64,000 nt of DNA from Enterococcus cecorum DSM 20682 = ATCC 43198 (GCF_000407565.1 NZ_ASWI01000004.1:576001-640000), one strand, 5' to 3'; shown: positions 8,627-18,145, counted from the stretch's first letter. Translations and numbers: made by a program. Notes: generated by a model not told the origin, from the letters alone.

Positions 8627-9894
8627 TGAAAGAATATGCAACAAATAAAAATGATTTATCACAAATTTTATCACGAAAATACGGCGAAAGTTTAGACGTC
8701 ACGCAAAGTGTACTTGAGATTATTCAAAATGTGCAAGCTAGAAAAGATGAGGCACTTTTTGAATATACGGCTAGATTTGATCAAGCCCATTTAAAGCATT
8801 TAAAAGTCAGTCAAGAGGAGTTATCGGCAGCTTATCAAGAGGTTTCTGATGAGTTATTGTCTGTCATGAAGTTAGCATGGCAACGTATTTTAGACTTCCA
8901 TCGAAAGCAAAAACGGGAAGGCTTTGTTTCCACCAATAATGGAGAAGTCATGGGACAACGTATTTTACCCCTAGCTAAAGTCGGTGTTTATGTTCCAGGG
9001 GGGACTGCTAGTTATCCAAGTACCGTTTTAATGGATGTGGCACCGGCAAAAGTGGCAGGTGTAAAAGAAATTGTCTTAATTACGCCACCAAATAAAGAAG
9101 GAAAGGTTAATCCATCGGTATTAGTTGCGGCTGATATAGCAGGTGTTGATCAAATCTTTAAAGTAGGTGGGGCTCACGGGATAGCGGCATTAGCTTACGG
9201 AACACAGACTATTCCACGGGTAGACAAGATTGTTGGACCCGGAAATATTTATGTGGCAACAGCTAAACGTTTAGTATACGGTCAAGTAGATATAGATATG
9301 ATTGCCGGTCCTAGTGATGTCTTGATTATTGCTGATCAAAGCGCCAATCCTAAATGGCTAGCCGCTGATTTATTAGCCCAGGCTGAGCATGATGCTTTAG
9401 CGCAAGCCGTGTTGATAACGGATGATGAAAAATTACTTGAGCAGGTCAAACAAGAAGTGATCCAACAATTAGAAAAACTACCAAGAAAAGAAATTGCCCA
9501 AAAATCATTAGAAAATAATGGCAAATTAATCCTAGCTCAAGATTTACAAGAGGCTTGTCAAATTGCTAATACAATCGCACCGGAACATCTAGAAATTGCA
9601 GTGGATCATCCTTTTGATTATTTAGGGTCCATTCAAAATGCAGGCAGTATCTTTTTAGGACACTATACACCAGAAGTTTTAGGAGATTATTTAGCTGGAC
9701 CAAATCATACTTTGCCTACAGAAGGAACCGCTCGTTTTTACTCTGCATTAAGTGTCGATGATTTTGTTAAACGCAGTAGTTATCTGTATTTTTCTAAAGA
9801 GCATTTTGCTGAATTTAATCAACAAGTGCAAATTTTTGCCCAAGCTGAAGGGTTACATGGCCATGCGCATTCAGCTGAAGTAAGGGAGGAATAA
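8623..9894 (+). CDS. hisD: Histidinol dehydrogenase
   Basis: This NAD-dependent enzyme oxidises histidinol to histidine in the last two steps of the pathway; 423 residues. GVYVPGGTASYPSTVLMDVAPAK and QAEHDALAQAVLIT are hallmark segments, with zinc-ligand candidates in AEHD and GPNHTLPT. The start overlaps the hisZG stop as ATGATGA, with AAGGTGG upstream; either of the two ATGs (8623 or 8626) could be used. Coupled translation with hisZG is likely. Confidence 0.97.
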   Translation: MMKEYATNKNDLSQILSRKYGESLDVTQSVLEIIQNVQARKDEALFEYTARFDQAHLKHLKVSQEELSAAYQEVSDELLSVMKLAWQRILDFHRKQKREGFVSTNNGEVMGQRILPLAKVGVYVPGGTASYPSTVLMDVAPAKVAGVKEIVLITPPNKEGKVNPSVLVAADIAGVDQIFKVGGAHGIAALAYGTQTIPRVDKIVGPGNIYVATAKRLVYGQVDIDMIAGPSDVLIIADQSANPKWLAADLLAQAEHDALAQAVLITDDEKLLEQVKQEVIQQLEKLPRKEIAQKSLENNGKLILAQDLQEACQIANTIAPEHLEIAVDHPFDYLGSIQNAGSIFLGHYTPEVLGDYLAGPNHTLPTEGTARFYSALSVDDFVKRSSYLYFSKEHFAEFNQQVQIFAQAEGLHGHAHSAEVREE

Positions 9895-9895
9895 G

Positions 9896-10951
9896 ATGCG
9901 TTTTTTACATTCAAAATTTCAAAATATTAAGCCTTATACCCCAGGAGAGCAATTAAACAATCCAGAAGTTATAAAATTAAATACTAATGAAAATCCTTAT
10001 CCTACACCAGCAAACGTGATTGAGGCGGCAACCAAAGTGGCGGCAACTCTTTCTCGTTATAGTGATCCCACAGCTCGTGAAGTTATTGAACCCTTAGCTG
10101 CTCATTTTGGTGTGAAACCTGAGGAAGTTTTTGTCGGCAATGGAAGTGATGAAGTGCTTTCTTTATTATTCCAAGGATTTGCTGAAGAAGGTATCAATTT
10201 TGCTGATTTAACTTATGGTTTTTATGAAGTTTATCGTCAATATTATCAGTGTAAAGGTGAAACGATTCCTTTGCAAAAAGATTTTACTTTGAATTTAGCT
10301 GATTTTAATCAAACAAAAGGAACCATCATATTGGCAAATCCAAATGCACCAACTGGTTTAGTCACCCCTAAAGAAGAATTATTAGATTTTATTCAAAAGC
10401 ATCCTGAGCGTTTATTTATTGTAGATGAGGCTTATGGAGACTTTGCCAATGAATCGATTATTAAAGAAGCGGTCAAGTATGAAAATGTCGTGGTTGTTGG
10501 CACATTTTCAAAATCACGCCATATGGCTGGGGCACGTTTGGGGTTTGCGGTGTCCAATGCACAACGAATCAATGAACTCAATCGCTTAAAATTTAGTACT
10601 AATCCATACAATGTCAACAGCATGACGATTGCTTGTGGAAAGGCCAGTTTAGCCAATCAAGCGTATGTCGATGAATGTGTTCAAAAAGTGATTGCGACTA
10701 GAACTTGGATCTCTCAACAATTAACAGATTTAGGATTTGAAGTGTTGCCTAGTCATACGAATTTTATCTTTGTGCGCCATCCTAAGTTAGCAGGACAAGA
10801 CTTTTATCAACAATTAAAGGAAAAAAATATTCTGATTCGTTGGTTTGATCAAGAGCGTATTCGCGATTTTTGTCGGGTTTCGATTGGTACAGATGAAGAG
10901 ATGCATAAGTTTTTAAATGTCACTACAGCACTTTTGGAAAGGGTGAACTAA
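9896..10951 (+). CDS. hisC: Histidinol-phosphate aminotransferase
   Basis: A PLP-dependent fold type I aminotransferase of 351 residues that converts imidazole-acetol phosphate to histidinol phosphate. KLNTNENPYPTP opens the protein, NPNAPTG binds the cofactor region, and the Schiff-base lysine lies in GTFSKSRHMAGARLG. The late FCRVSIGTDEE carries the substrate-carboxylate arginine. It begins one base after hisD. Confidence 0.96.
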   Translation: MRFLHSKFQNIKPYTPGEQLNNPEVIKLNTNENPYPTPANVIEAATKVAATLSRYSDPTAREVIEPLAAHFGVKPEEVFVGNGSDEVLSLLFQGFAEEGINFADLTYGFYEVYRQYYQCKGETIPLQKDFTLNLADFNQTKGTIILANPNAPTGLVTPKEELLDFIQKHPERLFIVDEAYGDFANESIIKEAVKYENVVVVGTFSKSRHMAGARLGFAVSNAQRINELNRLKFSTNPYNVNSMTIACGKASLANQAYVDECVQKVIATRTWISQQLTDLGFEVLPSHTNFIFVRHPKLAGQDFYQQLKEKNILIRWFDQERIRDFCRVSIGTDEEMHKFLNVTTALLERVN

Positions 10952-11545
10952 ATGAGAACAGCTGAGATTACACGTTGTACGTCCGAAACAAAAATTCATT
11001 TAGTGTTGAATCTAGATGGTACGGGCCAACATCAAATTACGACTAAAGTAGGCTTTTTAGATCATATGTTAGAGTTATTTACTCGTCATGGCAGATTTGA
11101 CTTGGAATTAACTTGCGATGGAGATGTACAAGTAGATAGTCATCACACGGTTGAAGATGTGGCCATTTGTCTAGGTCGGGCTTTTTCAGAAAGTTTGGCT
11201 GATCGTAAAGGGATTTATCGTTATGGCCAGATGATTTTACCGATGGATGAAGCATTAGTCGTTTGTGCCATAGATATTAGTGGCAGAGGAATGGCCGTTG
11301 TCAATTTGGATATTCCAAGTGAAAAAATCGGTAGTCAATTTGATACAGAACTTGTGGAAGAATTTTTCATTGTGTTTGCTAGAGAGCTTGGCGCAAGTAT
11401 TCATTTCCATCAATTGGCAGGCAAAAATAGTCACCATATTGTTGAAGCTTGTTTTAAAGGCTTCGGGCGTGCATTATCACAAGCTGTAGCAATCAATCCT
11501 GAAACAGCAGATGAAATTCCATCGACAAAAGGGACTATTTTATAA
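10952..11545 (+). CDS. hisB: Imidazoleglycerol-phosphate dehydratase
   Basis: A manganese-dependent dehydratase of 197 residues, the sixth step of histidine synthesis. The two metal-binding repeats are visible as VDSHHTVEDV and KNSHHIVEA. DHMLELFTRHGRFDL is also diagnostic. Only the dehydratase is present; the histidinol-phosphatase domain found in the enterobacterial HisB is absent, as is normal in Firmicutes. It starts directly after the hisC stop. Confidence 0.97.
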   Translation: MRTAEITRCTSETKIHLVLNLDGTGQHQITTKVGFLDHMLELFTRHGRFDLELTCDGDVQVDSHHTVEDVAICLGRAFSESLADRKGIYRYGQMILPMDEALVVCAIDISGRGMAVVNLDIPSEKIGSQFDTELVEEFFIVFARELGASIHFHQLAGKNSHHIVEACFKGFGRALSQAVAINPETADEIPSTKGTIL

Positions 11546-11560
11546 AAAGGAGAATGAACT

Positions 11561-12184
11561 TTGATTGGTATTATTGATTATGGTGTGGGCAATCTTTTTA
11601 GTATTCAGCGTTCTTTAGATTATTTAGGTGTTAAAAGCCTCATTACGAAAGAAGCTAGTCAATTAGCAGCCTGTCAACAAATTTTATTACCTGGTGTCGG
11701 TGCTTTTGCTGATGCGAAAAAGCAATTAGAAGAAGTAGCATTAACAAATGTTGTTTGTGAATTAGCGCAACAAGGGATGCCTCTTTTAGGAATCTGTTTA
11801 GGGATGCAGCTATTATTTGAAGAAAGTCATGAATTCGGGGTACATCCAGGTTTAGGGCTTATTCCAGGTAAAGTCGTCTCCTTAAAAGATGCTCTAAATG
11901 AACAAAATATTGATTTAAAAGTTCCACATATTGGTTGGAATGCACTTGATATTCAAAAAAACAGTCCATTAACGGCTAACTTGAAACCCAAAGATCAAGT
12001 CTATTATGTGCATAGTTTTTATGCAGATTGTCCTAAAGAATATATTTTGGCAACGAGTGAATATGGGATTGAAGTGACGGGTATGGTACAAAATAAAAAT
12101 ATTTACGGTGCCCAATTCCATCCAGAAAAAAGTGGAGATGTCGGTTTGGCGATTTTAAAAGCATTTGCGGAGGTGAAGGCATGA
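11561..12184 (+). CDS. hisH: Imidazole glycerol phosphate synthase, glutaminase subunit
   Basis: A class I glutamine amidotransferase of 207 residues that feeds ammonia to HisF. The nucleophile Cys is in LLGICLGMQLLFE, and the catalytic His and Glu are in AQFHPEKS. The start is TTG at 11561 (IGIIDYGVGN) with AAAAGGAG upstream, and the N-terminus matches the family exactly. The stop overlaps the hisA start (ATGA). Confidence 0.97.
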   Translation: MIGIIDYGVGNLFSIQRSLDYLGVKSLITKEASQLAACQQILLPGVGAFADAKKQLEEVALTNVVCELAQQGMPLLGICLGMQLLFEESHEFGVHPGLGLIPGKVVSLKDALNEQNIDLKVPHIGWNALDIQKNSPLTANLKPKDQVYYVHSFYADCPKEYILATSEYGIEVTGMVQNKNIYGAQFHPEKSGDVGLAILKAFAEVKA

Positions 12185-12897
12185 AAGTATATCCAGCAAT
12201 TGATGTATTGAATGAAAAAGTGGTGCGTTTATATCAAGGAGATTATGAGCAACAAACGATTTTTGGTGAGGACCCATTGAAGTTTGCGCAAGATTTTGAA
12301 AAGCAAGGAGCCAAATACTTACACTTAGTTGATTTAGATGGGGCAAAGGATGGGCAATCCAGACATTTTAATGTTGCTCAAAAAATAGCAGCTAATACGA
12401 ATCTTTTTGTTGAACTAGGCGGTGGGATTCGCGATGAAAAGACAATAGAAGCTTGCCTTGCTGCAGGTGTCAAACGGGTCATTTTAGGCACAATCGCCCA
12501 AAAAGATCCAGCCTTCACCCAAAAAATGTTAGCAAAGTATCAAGAGAAAATTGCCATTGGTGTCGATGCAAAAGAGGGAAAAGTGGCTGTTGAGGGTTGG
12601 CTTGAAACAACTGAAACAGATGCTTTTGAATTTTGCCAGCAGTTAGCCAATTGGCAGGCAAAAACCATTATTTTTACTGAAATCTCGCGCGATGGAACTG
12701 GTCAAGGATTGAATATACCACTTTATCAGAAATTATTAACAATTCCAGGCGTAGTATTTGTAGCTTCTGGTGGTGTGGCAAGTATTGAAGATATCGTAGC
12801 TTTAAAAGAAATTGGTATGCATGGGGTGATTGTTGGTAAAGCACTCTATGATCAATCGTTGAAATTAAGTGATATTTTAAAGGAGGCTGAGGCATGA
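12181..12897 (+). CDS. hisA: ProFAR isomerase
   Basis: A TIM-barrel isomerase of 238 residues acting on the ProFAR intermediate. The opening KVYPAIDVLNEKVVRLYQGDY carries the first catalytic Asp and VELGGGIRDEKTIEACL binds phosphate. EISRDGTGQGLN carries the second catalytic Asp, and ASGGVASIEDI is the second phosphate site. It overlaps hisH and hisF by four bases each. Confidence 0.97.
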   Translation: MKVYPAIDVLNEKVVRLYQGDYEQQTIFGEDPLKFAQDFEKQGAKYLHLVDLDGAKDGQSRHFNVAQKIAANTNLFVELGGGIRDEKTIEACLAAGVKRVILGTIAQKDPAFTQKMLAKYQEKIAIGVDAKEGKVAVEGWLETTETDAFEFCQQLANWQAKTIIFTEISRDGTGQGLNIPLYQKLLTIPGVVFVASGGVASIEDIVALKEIGMHGVIVGKALYDQSLKLSDILKEAEA

Positions 12898-13652
12898 TTT
12901 CAAAACGTATCATTCCTTGTTTGGATGTCAAACATGGTCGTGTCGTGAAAGGTGTTCAGTTTGCTTCTTTAAAGGATGTCAATGATCCCGTGACACTTGC
13001 CAAATTTTATAATGAGCAAGGTGCCGATGAACTAGTCTTTTATGATATCACTGCCTCTAGTGAAGAAAGAGAATTATTTACGGATATCCTGGAAAAAGTC
13101 GCTGAAAATGTATTTATTCCATTAACGGTTGGTGGTGGGATAAATAGCTTAGATGATTTTGAGCGGGTATTACGTTGTGGGGCGGATAAAGTAAGTGTGA
13201 ATTCAGGAGCTTTAAAAAATCCTCAGCTTATTCGTGATGCTGCTCAAAAATATGGCAATCAATGTGTGGTGCTGTCTGTTGATATCAAAAAAGTAGCTAA
13301 TCAGTGGCATGTATTTGCAAAAGGTGGTAGAGAAGATACCGGCTTAGACGCTTTAGCTTGGATTGTGCAAGGCGTACAGTTGGGCTGTGGTGAAATCGTC
13401 GTGAATAGTATGGATACAGATGGTGTCAAGCAAGGTTTTGATATACCACTGCTAAAAGCGATTAGCGACTTAGTAGATGTCCCGATTGTTGCATCAGGCG
13501 GGGCTGGAAAAGTAGCAGATTTTGTTGAACTTTTCCAATTACCTAAGATTGAAGCTGGATTAGCTGCTTCGATTTTCCATTATGGTGAAGTCAAAATACT
13601 TGATCTTAAACAAGCTTTACAACAAGCACAAATTCCAGTGAGAGAGGTGTAA
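12894..13652 (+). CDS. hisF: Imidazole glycerol phosphate synthase, cyclase subunit
   Basis: A TIM barrel of 252 residues that partners HisH to make imidazole glycerol phosphate and AICAR. RIIPCLDVKHGRVVKGVQF contains the first catalytic Asp. LTVGGGINSLDDFERVLRCGADKVSVN and NSMDTDGVKQGFD carry the phosphate site and the second catalytic Asp. The start ATG overlaps the hisA stop. Confidence 0.98.
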   Translation: MISKRIIPCLDVKHGRVVKGVQFASLKDVNDPVTLAKFYNEQGADELVFYDITASSEERELFTDILEKVAENVFIPLTVGGGINSLDDFERVLRCGADKVSVNSGALKNPQLIRDAAQKYGNQCVVLSVDIKKVANQWHVFAKGGREDTGLDALAWIVQGVQLGCGEIVVNSMDTDGVKQGFDIPLLKAISDLVDVPIVASGGAGKVADFVELFQLPKIEAGLAASIFHYGEVKILDLKQALQQAQIPVREV

Positions 13653-13655
13653 CCA

Positions 13656-14303
13656 TTGTTAGAAATTGCAGATTTAAAATTTGATGAAAAAGGATTAATT
13701 CCAGTTGTAGTTCAAGACGTAGATAGTAAAAAAGTCTTAACCGTTGCTTATATGAATCAAGAAAGCCTTGCACTTACATTAAAAACAGGTTTCATGACGT
13801 ATTATTCCCGTAGTCGTCAAGAACTTTGGAAAAAAGGCGAAACTAGTGGGAATTATCAACACCTTGTAAATTTAAAGGCAGATTGTGATCGTGATAGCCT
13901 CGTTGCGATTGTCAGCAAAGATGGTCCTGCTTGTCATTTAGATACCGACAGTTGTTTTAACGATTATCTCTATTGTAAAGATGAAGCAGTGGAATTTAGT
14001 TTGGATGAATTAGCCAAATTAATTGCCACACGCCAAACAGAACCAAAAGAAGGGAGCTATACTTCCTATTTATTCGAAAAAGGCTTAGAGAAAATTTTGA
14101 AAAAAGTGGGCGAGGAGAGTACAGAAGTCATCATTGGGGCGATGAAAGAAGACAAAGCGGAAACTACTTTTGAATTAGCTGATTTAACTTATCATTTATT
14201 AGTTTTAATGATTAATCAAAAAATTTCCCTCCAAGATGTCCAAAAAGAATTAGCCAAACGTCATATTGTCGATCATAAGGTGAAGCAAGAAACCATGCAG
14301 TAA
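13656..14303 (+). CDS. hisI: Bifunctional PRA-CH / PRA-PH (HisIE)
   Basis: A 215-residue fusion carrying steps 2 and 3 of the pathway. The N-terminal cyclohydrolase has SRSRQELWKKGETSGN and the zinc residues in DCDRDSLVAIV and GPACHLDTDSCF. The C-terminal pyrophosphohydrolase has GLEKILKKVGEESTEVIIGAMKED. The start is TTG at 13656, three bases after hisF, with GAGAGGTG upstream. It is the last gene of the operon; no histidinol-phosphate phosphatase follows, so that step must be encoded elsewhere. Confidence 0.97.
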   Translation: MLEIADLKFDEKGLIPVVVQDVDSKKVLTVAYMNQESLALTLKTGFMTYYSRSRQELWKKGETSGNYQHLVNLKADCDRDSLVAIVSKDGPACHLDTDSCFNDYLYCKDEAVEFSLDELAKLIATRQTEPKEGSYTSYLFEKGLEKILKKVGEESTEVIIGAMKEDKAETTFELADLTYHLLVLMINQKISLQDVQKELAKRHIVDHKVKQETMQ

Positions 14304-14317
14304 ATTTTCGAAAACTA

Positions 14318-14347
14318 TTGACAAACTAAAAGAAAAACGAGTAAACT
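14318..14347 (+). promoter_or_regulatory. Promoter of the glyQS transcript
   Basis: TTGACA (14318-14323), 18-base spacer, TAAACT (14342-14347). The predicted start near 14354 fits the 5' end of the T-box leader. Confidence 0.65.
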
Positions 14348-14353
14348 GTAGAT

Positions 14354-14571
14354 AAATTTAATACATGCGATGAACAATTAAAGAATAAAAATCCCTATGA
14401 TAGCGAGTCTGGGAAGGTGCAAGCCAGATATATATTTTTATTTGCGGCGATTGGGAGCATAAATTTATTCAAATGAAGCTGCCGAATCTATTCGGAAGTA
14501 GGGTGGAACCGCGAAATAAAATTTTTCGTCCCTATAGTTACCAAAAACAAAGGTGACTATGGGGACTTTTT
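14354..14571 (+). ncRNA. Glycine T-box riboswitch
   Basis: A tRNA-sensing leader for glyQS. The T-box core AGGGTGGAACCGCG is at 14500-14513; its TGGA would pair with the UCCA end of tRNA-Gly. Stem I landmarks (AGCGAGTCTGGG, AAGGTGCAAGCCAGA) lie at about 14402-14429. A glycine specifier candidate GGC is at 14446-14448. The leader ends in a terminator that competes with the antiterminator. When glycyl-tRNA is scarce, uncharged tRNA should favour read-through. The 5' limit is inferred from the promoter. Confidence 0.92.
14528..14571 (+). terminator. Regulated terminator of the glycine T-box
   Basis: A 15-bp stem with two G-U pairs (14528-14542 with 14552-14566) is followed by five T residues. 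Its left arm overlaps the antiterminator region after the T-box core. Confidence 0.9.
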
Positions 14572-14576
14572 GCATC

Positions 14577-14710
14577 AAGGATGTGAAGCGGGTTGGTCAG
14601 CTCCAAGCAGCTAAGGTTTCCGGGATGGCAGGAAAATCCATTATGTTTTAAGATTTTCCTAGACAGGCCGGCTTAGATGCACAGGAGCTACCCGCTGAAC
14701 ACAGATTACC
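14577..14710 (+). repeat. Structured tandem module 1
   Basis: A 134-base module beginning AAGGATGTGA and ending GAACACAGATTACC. It folds as one long interrupted hairpin with four nested stems: AGCGGGT/ACCCGCT, AGCTCC/GGAGCT, CTAAG/CTTAG plus GCA/TGC, and AGGAAAATC/GATTTTCCT. Module 2 has the same length and the same stems with changed base pairs. Confidence 0.85.
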
Positions 14711-14844
14711 AAGGATGTGAGGCGACTCGATCAGCTACGAGCGGATAAGTTTGTCCAACACGTCGGGAAAGTCCGAGAAGTAAAGACTTTCCCAGACGGG
14801 GTGGCTTATACGCCGAAGTAGCTAGTCGCCGAACACAGATTACC
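14711..14844 (+). repeat. Structured tandem module 2
   Basis: Abuts module 1 directly and is also 134 bases long, with identical first 10 and last 14 bases. The stems are GGCGACT/AGTCGCC, AGCTAC/GTAGCT, ATAAG/CTTAT plus GCG/CGC, and GGGAAAGTC/GACTTTCCC. Several pairs differ from module 1 on both sides at once, which indicates selection for the fold. Confidence 0.85.
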
Positions 14845-14972
14845 AAGGATGTGAAGCAGCTCGCTCAGACATGAAGAAATTCGTGTGTTTACCTCACGCT
14901 GAGAAAATCGGATGAAAGGAGATTTTCTTAAGCAGAAGGGTGAATTTTCCGAGTATTTAGTTGATTGATACC
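14845..14972 (+). repeat. Structured tandem module 3 (diverged)
   Basis: Begins with the same AAGGATGTGA and is about 128 bases long, but the interior and the end (ATTGATACC) have diverged. The inner hairpin AGAAAATC/GATTTTCT is kept. Outer pairing is weaker (GCTCG with CGAG, GAAATTC with GAATTTTC). Confidence 0.65.
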
Positions 14973-15055
14973 GAGAAAGCTAAGGTTGTCCGGAATGTCA
15001 GGAAAATTCTGTGTTTGGCGATTTCACTTGATGGTCTAACATCCGAATTTATCAA
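14973..15055 (+). repeat. Structured tandem module 4 (5'-truncated remnant)
   Basis: Lacks the opening 30 or so bases. It aligns with the interior of module 1 (GCTAAGGTT, then CCGG, then CAGGAAAAT) before fading out ahead of the glyQ ribosome site. The right boundary is uncertain. Confidence 0.5.
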
Positions 15056-15096
15056 AAACCCATAGTCTACTAAATGTAAAGTAAAGGAGCATTTGC

Positions 15097-16005
15097 ATGT
15101 CAAAATTAACTGTACAAGAAATGATTTTAACCTTGCAAAAATTCTGGTCAGACAATGGCTGTATGTTAATGCAAGCCTATGACACAGAAAAAGGAGCAGG
15201 AACCATGAGCCCTTATACCTTTTTAAGAGCAATCGGGCCAGAACCATGGAATGCGGCATATGTTGAACCATCGCGTCGTCCTGCTGATGGTCGATATGGG
15301 GAAAACCCTAACCGTTTATACCAACACCATCAATTCCAAGTTGTTATGAAACCATCTCCTGAAAATATTCAAGAACTATATCTTGAAAGTTTGAAACTAT
15401 TAGGAATTGATCCATTAGCGCATGATATCCGTTTTGTGGAAGATAACTGGGAAAACCCTTCAATGGGCTGTGCAGGTCTTGGTTGGGAAGTTTGGTTAGA
15501 CGGTATGGAAATTACGCAATTTACATATTTCCAACAAGTAGGGGGACTAGCTTGTCATCCGGTAACTGCTGAAATTACTTATGGTTTGGAACGTCTTGCT
15601 TCATACATTCAAGAAGTTGAGAGTGTTTATGATTTAGAGTGGACCAATGGCGTAAAATATGGCGAAATTTTCCGTCATCCTGAATATGAACATTCTAAAT
15701 ACTCATTTGAATTAAGTGACCAAGAATTATTACTTTCTAACTTTAATCATTTTGAAGCTGAAGCCAAACGCTGTATTGAAGAAAACTTAGTACATCCAGC
15801 TTATGATTATATTTTAAAATGTTCACATAATTTCAACTTACTAGATGCCCGTGGTGCGGTATCAGTAACTGAACGTGCAGGCTATTTAGCACGTATTCGT
15901 AATATGGCTAGAGAAGTAGCGAAACGTTTTGTGGAAGAACGTAAAAAATTAGGTTTCCCATTATTATCACGTGAAGAAGCCCAAAAATATTTAGATGAGG
16001 AGTAA
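15097..16005 (+). CDS. glyQ: Glycyl-tRNA synthetase alpha subunit
   Basis: The catalytic-core subunit of the bacterial alpha2-beta2 glycyl-tRNA synthetase; 302 residues. [44 protein letters not shown] and [20 protein letters not shown] are diagnostic. AAAGGAGC precedes the ATG. It lies 525 bases beyond the T-box terminator, an unusually long gap filled by the structured modules. Confidence 0.98.
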   Translation: MSKLTVQEMILTLQKFWSDNGCMLMQAYDTEKGAGTMSPYTFLRAIGPEPWNAAYVEPSRRPADGRYGENPNRLYQHHQFQVVMKPSPENIQELYLESLKLLGIDPLAHDIRFVEDNWENPSMGCAGLGWEVWLDGMEITQFTYFQQVGGLACHPVTAEITYGLERLASYIQEVESVYDLEWTNGVKYGEIFRHPEYEHSKYSFELSDQELLLSNFNHFEAEAKRCIEENLVHPAYDYILKCSHNFNLLDARGAVSVTERAGYLARIRNMAREVAKRFVEERKKLGFPLLSREEAQKYLDEE

Positions 16006-16009
16006 GAGA

Positions 16010-18076
16010 ATGGCTAAGAATTTTTTATTAGAAATTGGTTTAGAAGAAATGCCGGCACATGTAGTTTTGCCAAGTATGAATCAATTAAAAGAAAAGTGTG
16101 AAAAGTTTTTAAATGAACAACATCTAGAATTTCAAACAATTAAAGCCTATTCTACCCCTCGACGTTTGGCTTTAGTTGTAGAAGGACTAGCAGAAAAACA
16201 GGCCGATATTCATGAAGAAGTAAAAGGACCTGCGAAAAAAATTGCTTTAGACAATGAAGGAAACTGGAGCAAAGCAGCGCAAGGTTTTGTTCGTGGACAA
16301 GGCTTAACGACTGACGATATTATCTTTAAAGAATTAAAAGGTGTAGAATATGTTTATGTCGAAAAACATATTGCAGGTAAACCAACCACAGAAGTCTTAA
16401 AAGAATTACCACAAGTGATCCAAAGTTTGACTTTCCCAGTAACAATGCATTGGAATAAATATGATTTTGAATATATTCGCCCAATTCATTGGTTAGTCGC
16501 TTTGTTTGGTGAAGAAGTGGTTGATTTCAGTATTTTAGATGTTCAAACGGGTCGTAAAAGTCGCGGTCATCGTTTCTTAGGTCATGAAACAACCTTTAAT
16601 CATGCGGATGAATATCTAGAAAAATTGGCTGCTGAATTTGTGATTGCTGATCAAGTGCAACGTCAAGCAATGATTGAAGAACAAATCGCACAAATCGCTC
16701 AAGAAAATAATTATCAAGTGAATCTTGATCCTGAATTATTAGAAGAAGTAGTCAACCTTGTCGAATACCCAACAGCTTTTGTGGGTGATTTTGATGAAAA
16801 ATATTTAGCTGTACCAAAAGAAGTCTTAATTACATCAATGAAAGAGCATCAACGCTACTTTGATGTGATGAATCAAGCTGGCGAATTATTACCTCACTTT
16901 ATCTCCGTTCGTAATGGAAATAGTGAACATCTAGAAAATGTGATCAAAGGAAATCAAAAAGTATTAACTGCCCGTTTAGAAGATGCAGAATTCTTCTATG
17001 CGGAAGACCAAAAATTAACCATTGATTTCTGTGTCAATAAACTAAAAAATGTGGCGTTCCATGAAAAAATAGGTAGCATCTATGAAAAAATGCAACGTGT
17101 AACTAAAATTAGTGAACTTTTAGCGAAAACATATGGTTTAGATGCTCAACAAACGGCTGATTTAGCCCGTGCGAGTCAAATTTATAAGTTTGATTTAGTG
17201 ACCAATATGGTTGGAGAATTTCCTGAACTACAAGGAATTATGGGTGAAAAATATGCTTTATTACAAGGTGAAAATAAAGCTGTCAGCCAAGCCATTCGTG
17301 AACATTATTTACCAATTTCAAGTACTGGCGAAATTCCGGAAACTCAAGTTGGTGCTTTATTAGCCATTGCCGATAAGTTGGATTCTATCGTGACTTTCTT
17401 TGCGGCTGGTATGGTACCAAGTGGTTCCAATGATCCATATGCATTACGTCGTCAAGCTTACGGTATTGTACGTATTGTTTTAGAAAACCAAATGAGCTTC
17501 CCGCTAGCAAGTCTTTTAGCAGAGGTGAAAGCTTTATTAAATCCAATGGTTGCAACATATGGCTTTGATTTAAATAATATTGATGTTGAAGTATTAGATT
17601 TCTTTGCTGCGCGTATGAAACAATATCTATCTTTAGCAGAAATTCGCTATGATATTATTGATGCAGCCTTACAAGCAACACAAGAAGATTTAGCTGCTCA
17701 ATATTTAACTGCGCAATTGCTTCAAGAACATAGTCAAACAGAAAGCTTTAAACCAGCGATGGAGGCTTTGACACGTGTAGTGAACTTAGCGAAAAAAGCA
17801 GATACCATTGTGGAAGTGGATGAAGCATTGTTTGAAAGTGATGTTGAACGTGAATTTGCAAATCAAGTGCAAACAACCTTGGCAAGTCTTTCAGATGATT
17901 TGAAAGAAAATTATCAAGCTTTAGTAGCACTTGAACCAGTAATTGTGAAGTACTTTGAAGACACTATGATTATGGCTGAAGATGAAGCACTTCGCAATAA
18001 TCGTTTGAGTTTATTAAAACAATTAGCACAATCCATTGAAAAATTGGCAAAACTAGATGTCTTAGTCACAAAATAA
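16010..18076 (+). CDS. glyS: Glycyl-tRNA synthetase beta subunit
   Basis: The tRNA-binding subunit, 688 residues from the ATG at 16010. [22 protein letters not shown] opens the protein. [12 protein letters not shown] and [13 protein letters not shown] lie in the middle, and an HD-like helical region and anticodon-binding domain end it. The 15995 ATG is rejected because GAGGAG, seven bases before 16010, is the better ribosome site. It follows glyQ by four bases. Confidence 0.97.
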   Translation: MAKNFLLEIGLEEMPAHVVLPSMNQLKEKCEKFLNEQHLEFQTIKAYSTPRRLALVVEGLAEKQADIHEEVKGPAKKIALDNEGNWSKAAQGFVRGQGLTTDDIIFKELKGVEYVYVEKHIAGKPTTEVLKELPQVIQSLTFPVTMHWNKYDFEYIRPIHWLVALFGEEVVDFSILDVQTGRKSRGHRFLGHETTFNHADEYLEKLAAEFVIADQVQRQAMIEEQIAQIAQENNYQVNLDPELLEEVVNLVEYPTAFVGDFDEKYLAVPKEVLITSMKEHQRYFDVMNQAGELLPHFISVRNGNSEHLENVIKGNQKVLTARLEDAEFFYAEDQKLTIDFCVNKLKNVAFHEKIGSIYEKMQRVTKISELLAKTYGLDAQQTADLARASQIYKFDLVTNMVGEFPELQGIMGEKYALLQGENKAVSQAIREHYLPISSTGEIPETQVGALLAIADKLDSIVTFFAAGMVPSGSNDPYALRRQAYGIVRIVLENQMSFPLASLLAEVKALLNPMVATYGFDLNNIDVEVLDFFAARMKQYLSLAEIRYDIIDAALQATQEDLAAQYLTAQLLQEHSQTESFKPAMEALTRVVNLAKKADTIVEVDEALFESDVEREFANQVQTTLASLSDDLKENYQALVALEPVIVKYFEDTMIMAEDEALRNNRLSLLKQLAQSIEKLAKLDVLVTK

Positions 18077-18145
18077 TTAGCAAGTTGTAGATTCCAACAC
18101 TGGTTCTTGTTCTTGGTCAAAGTGATTGTTGACAAAGATATTTTT

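Noticed and set aside
14577-14972. Possible CRISPR array or tandem gene fragments
   Set aside because: The units are 134 bases and abut without spacers; their similarity lies in structure and ends. No coding frame or cas gene is present.
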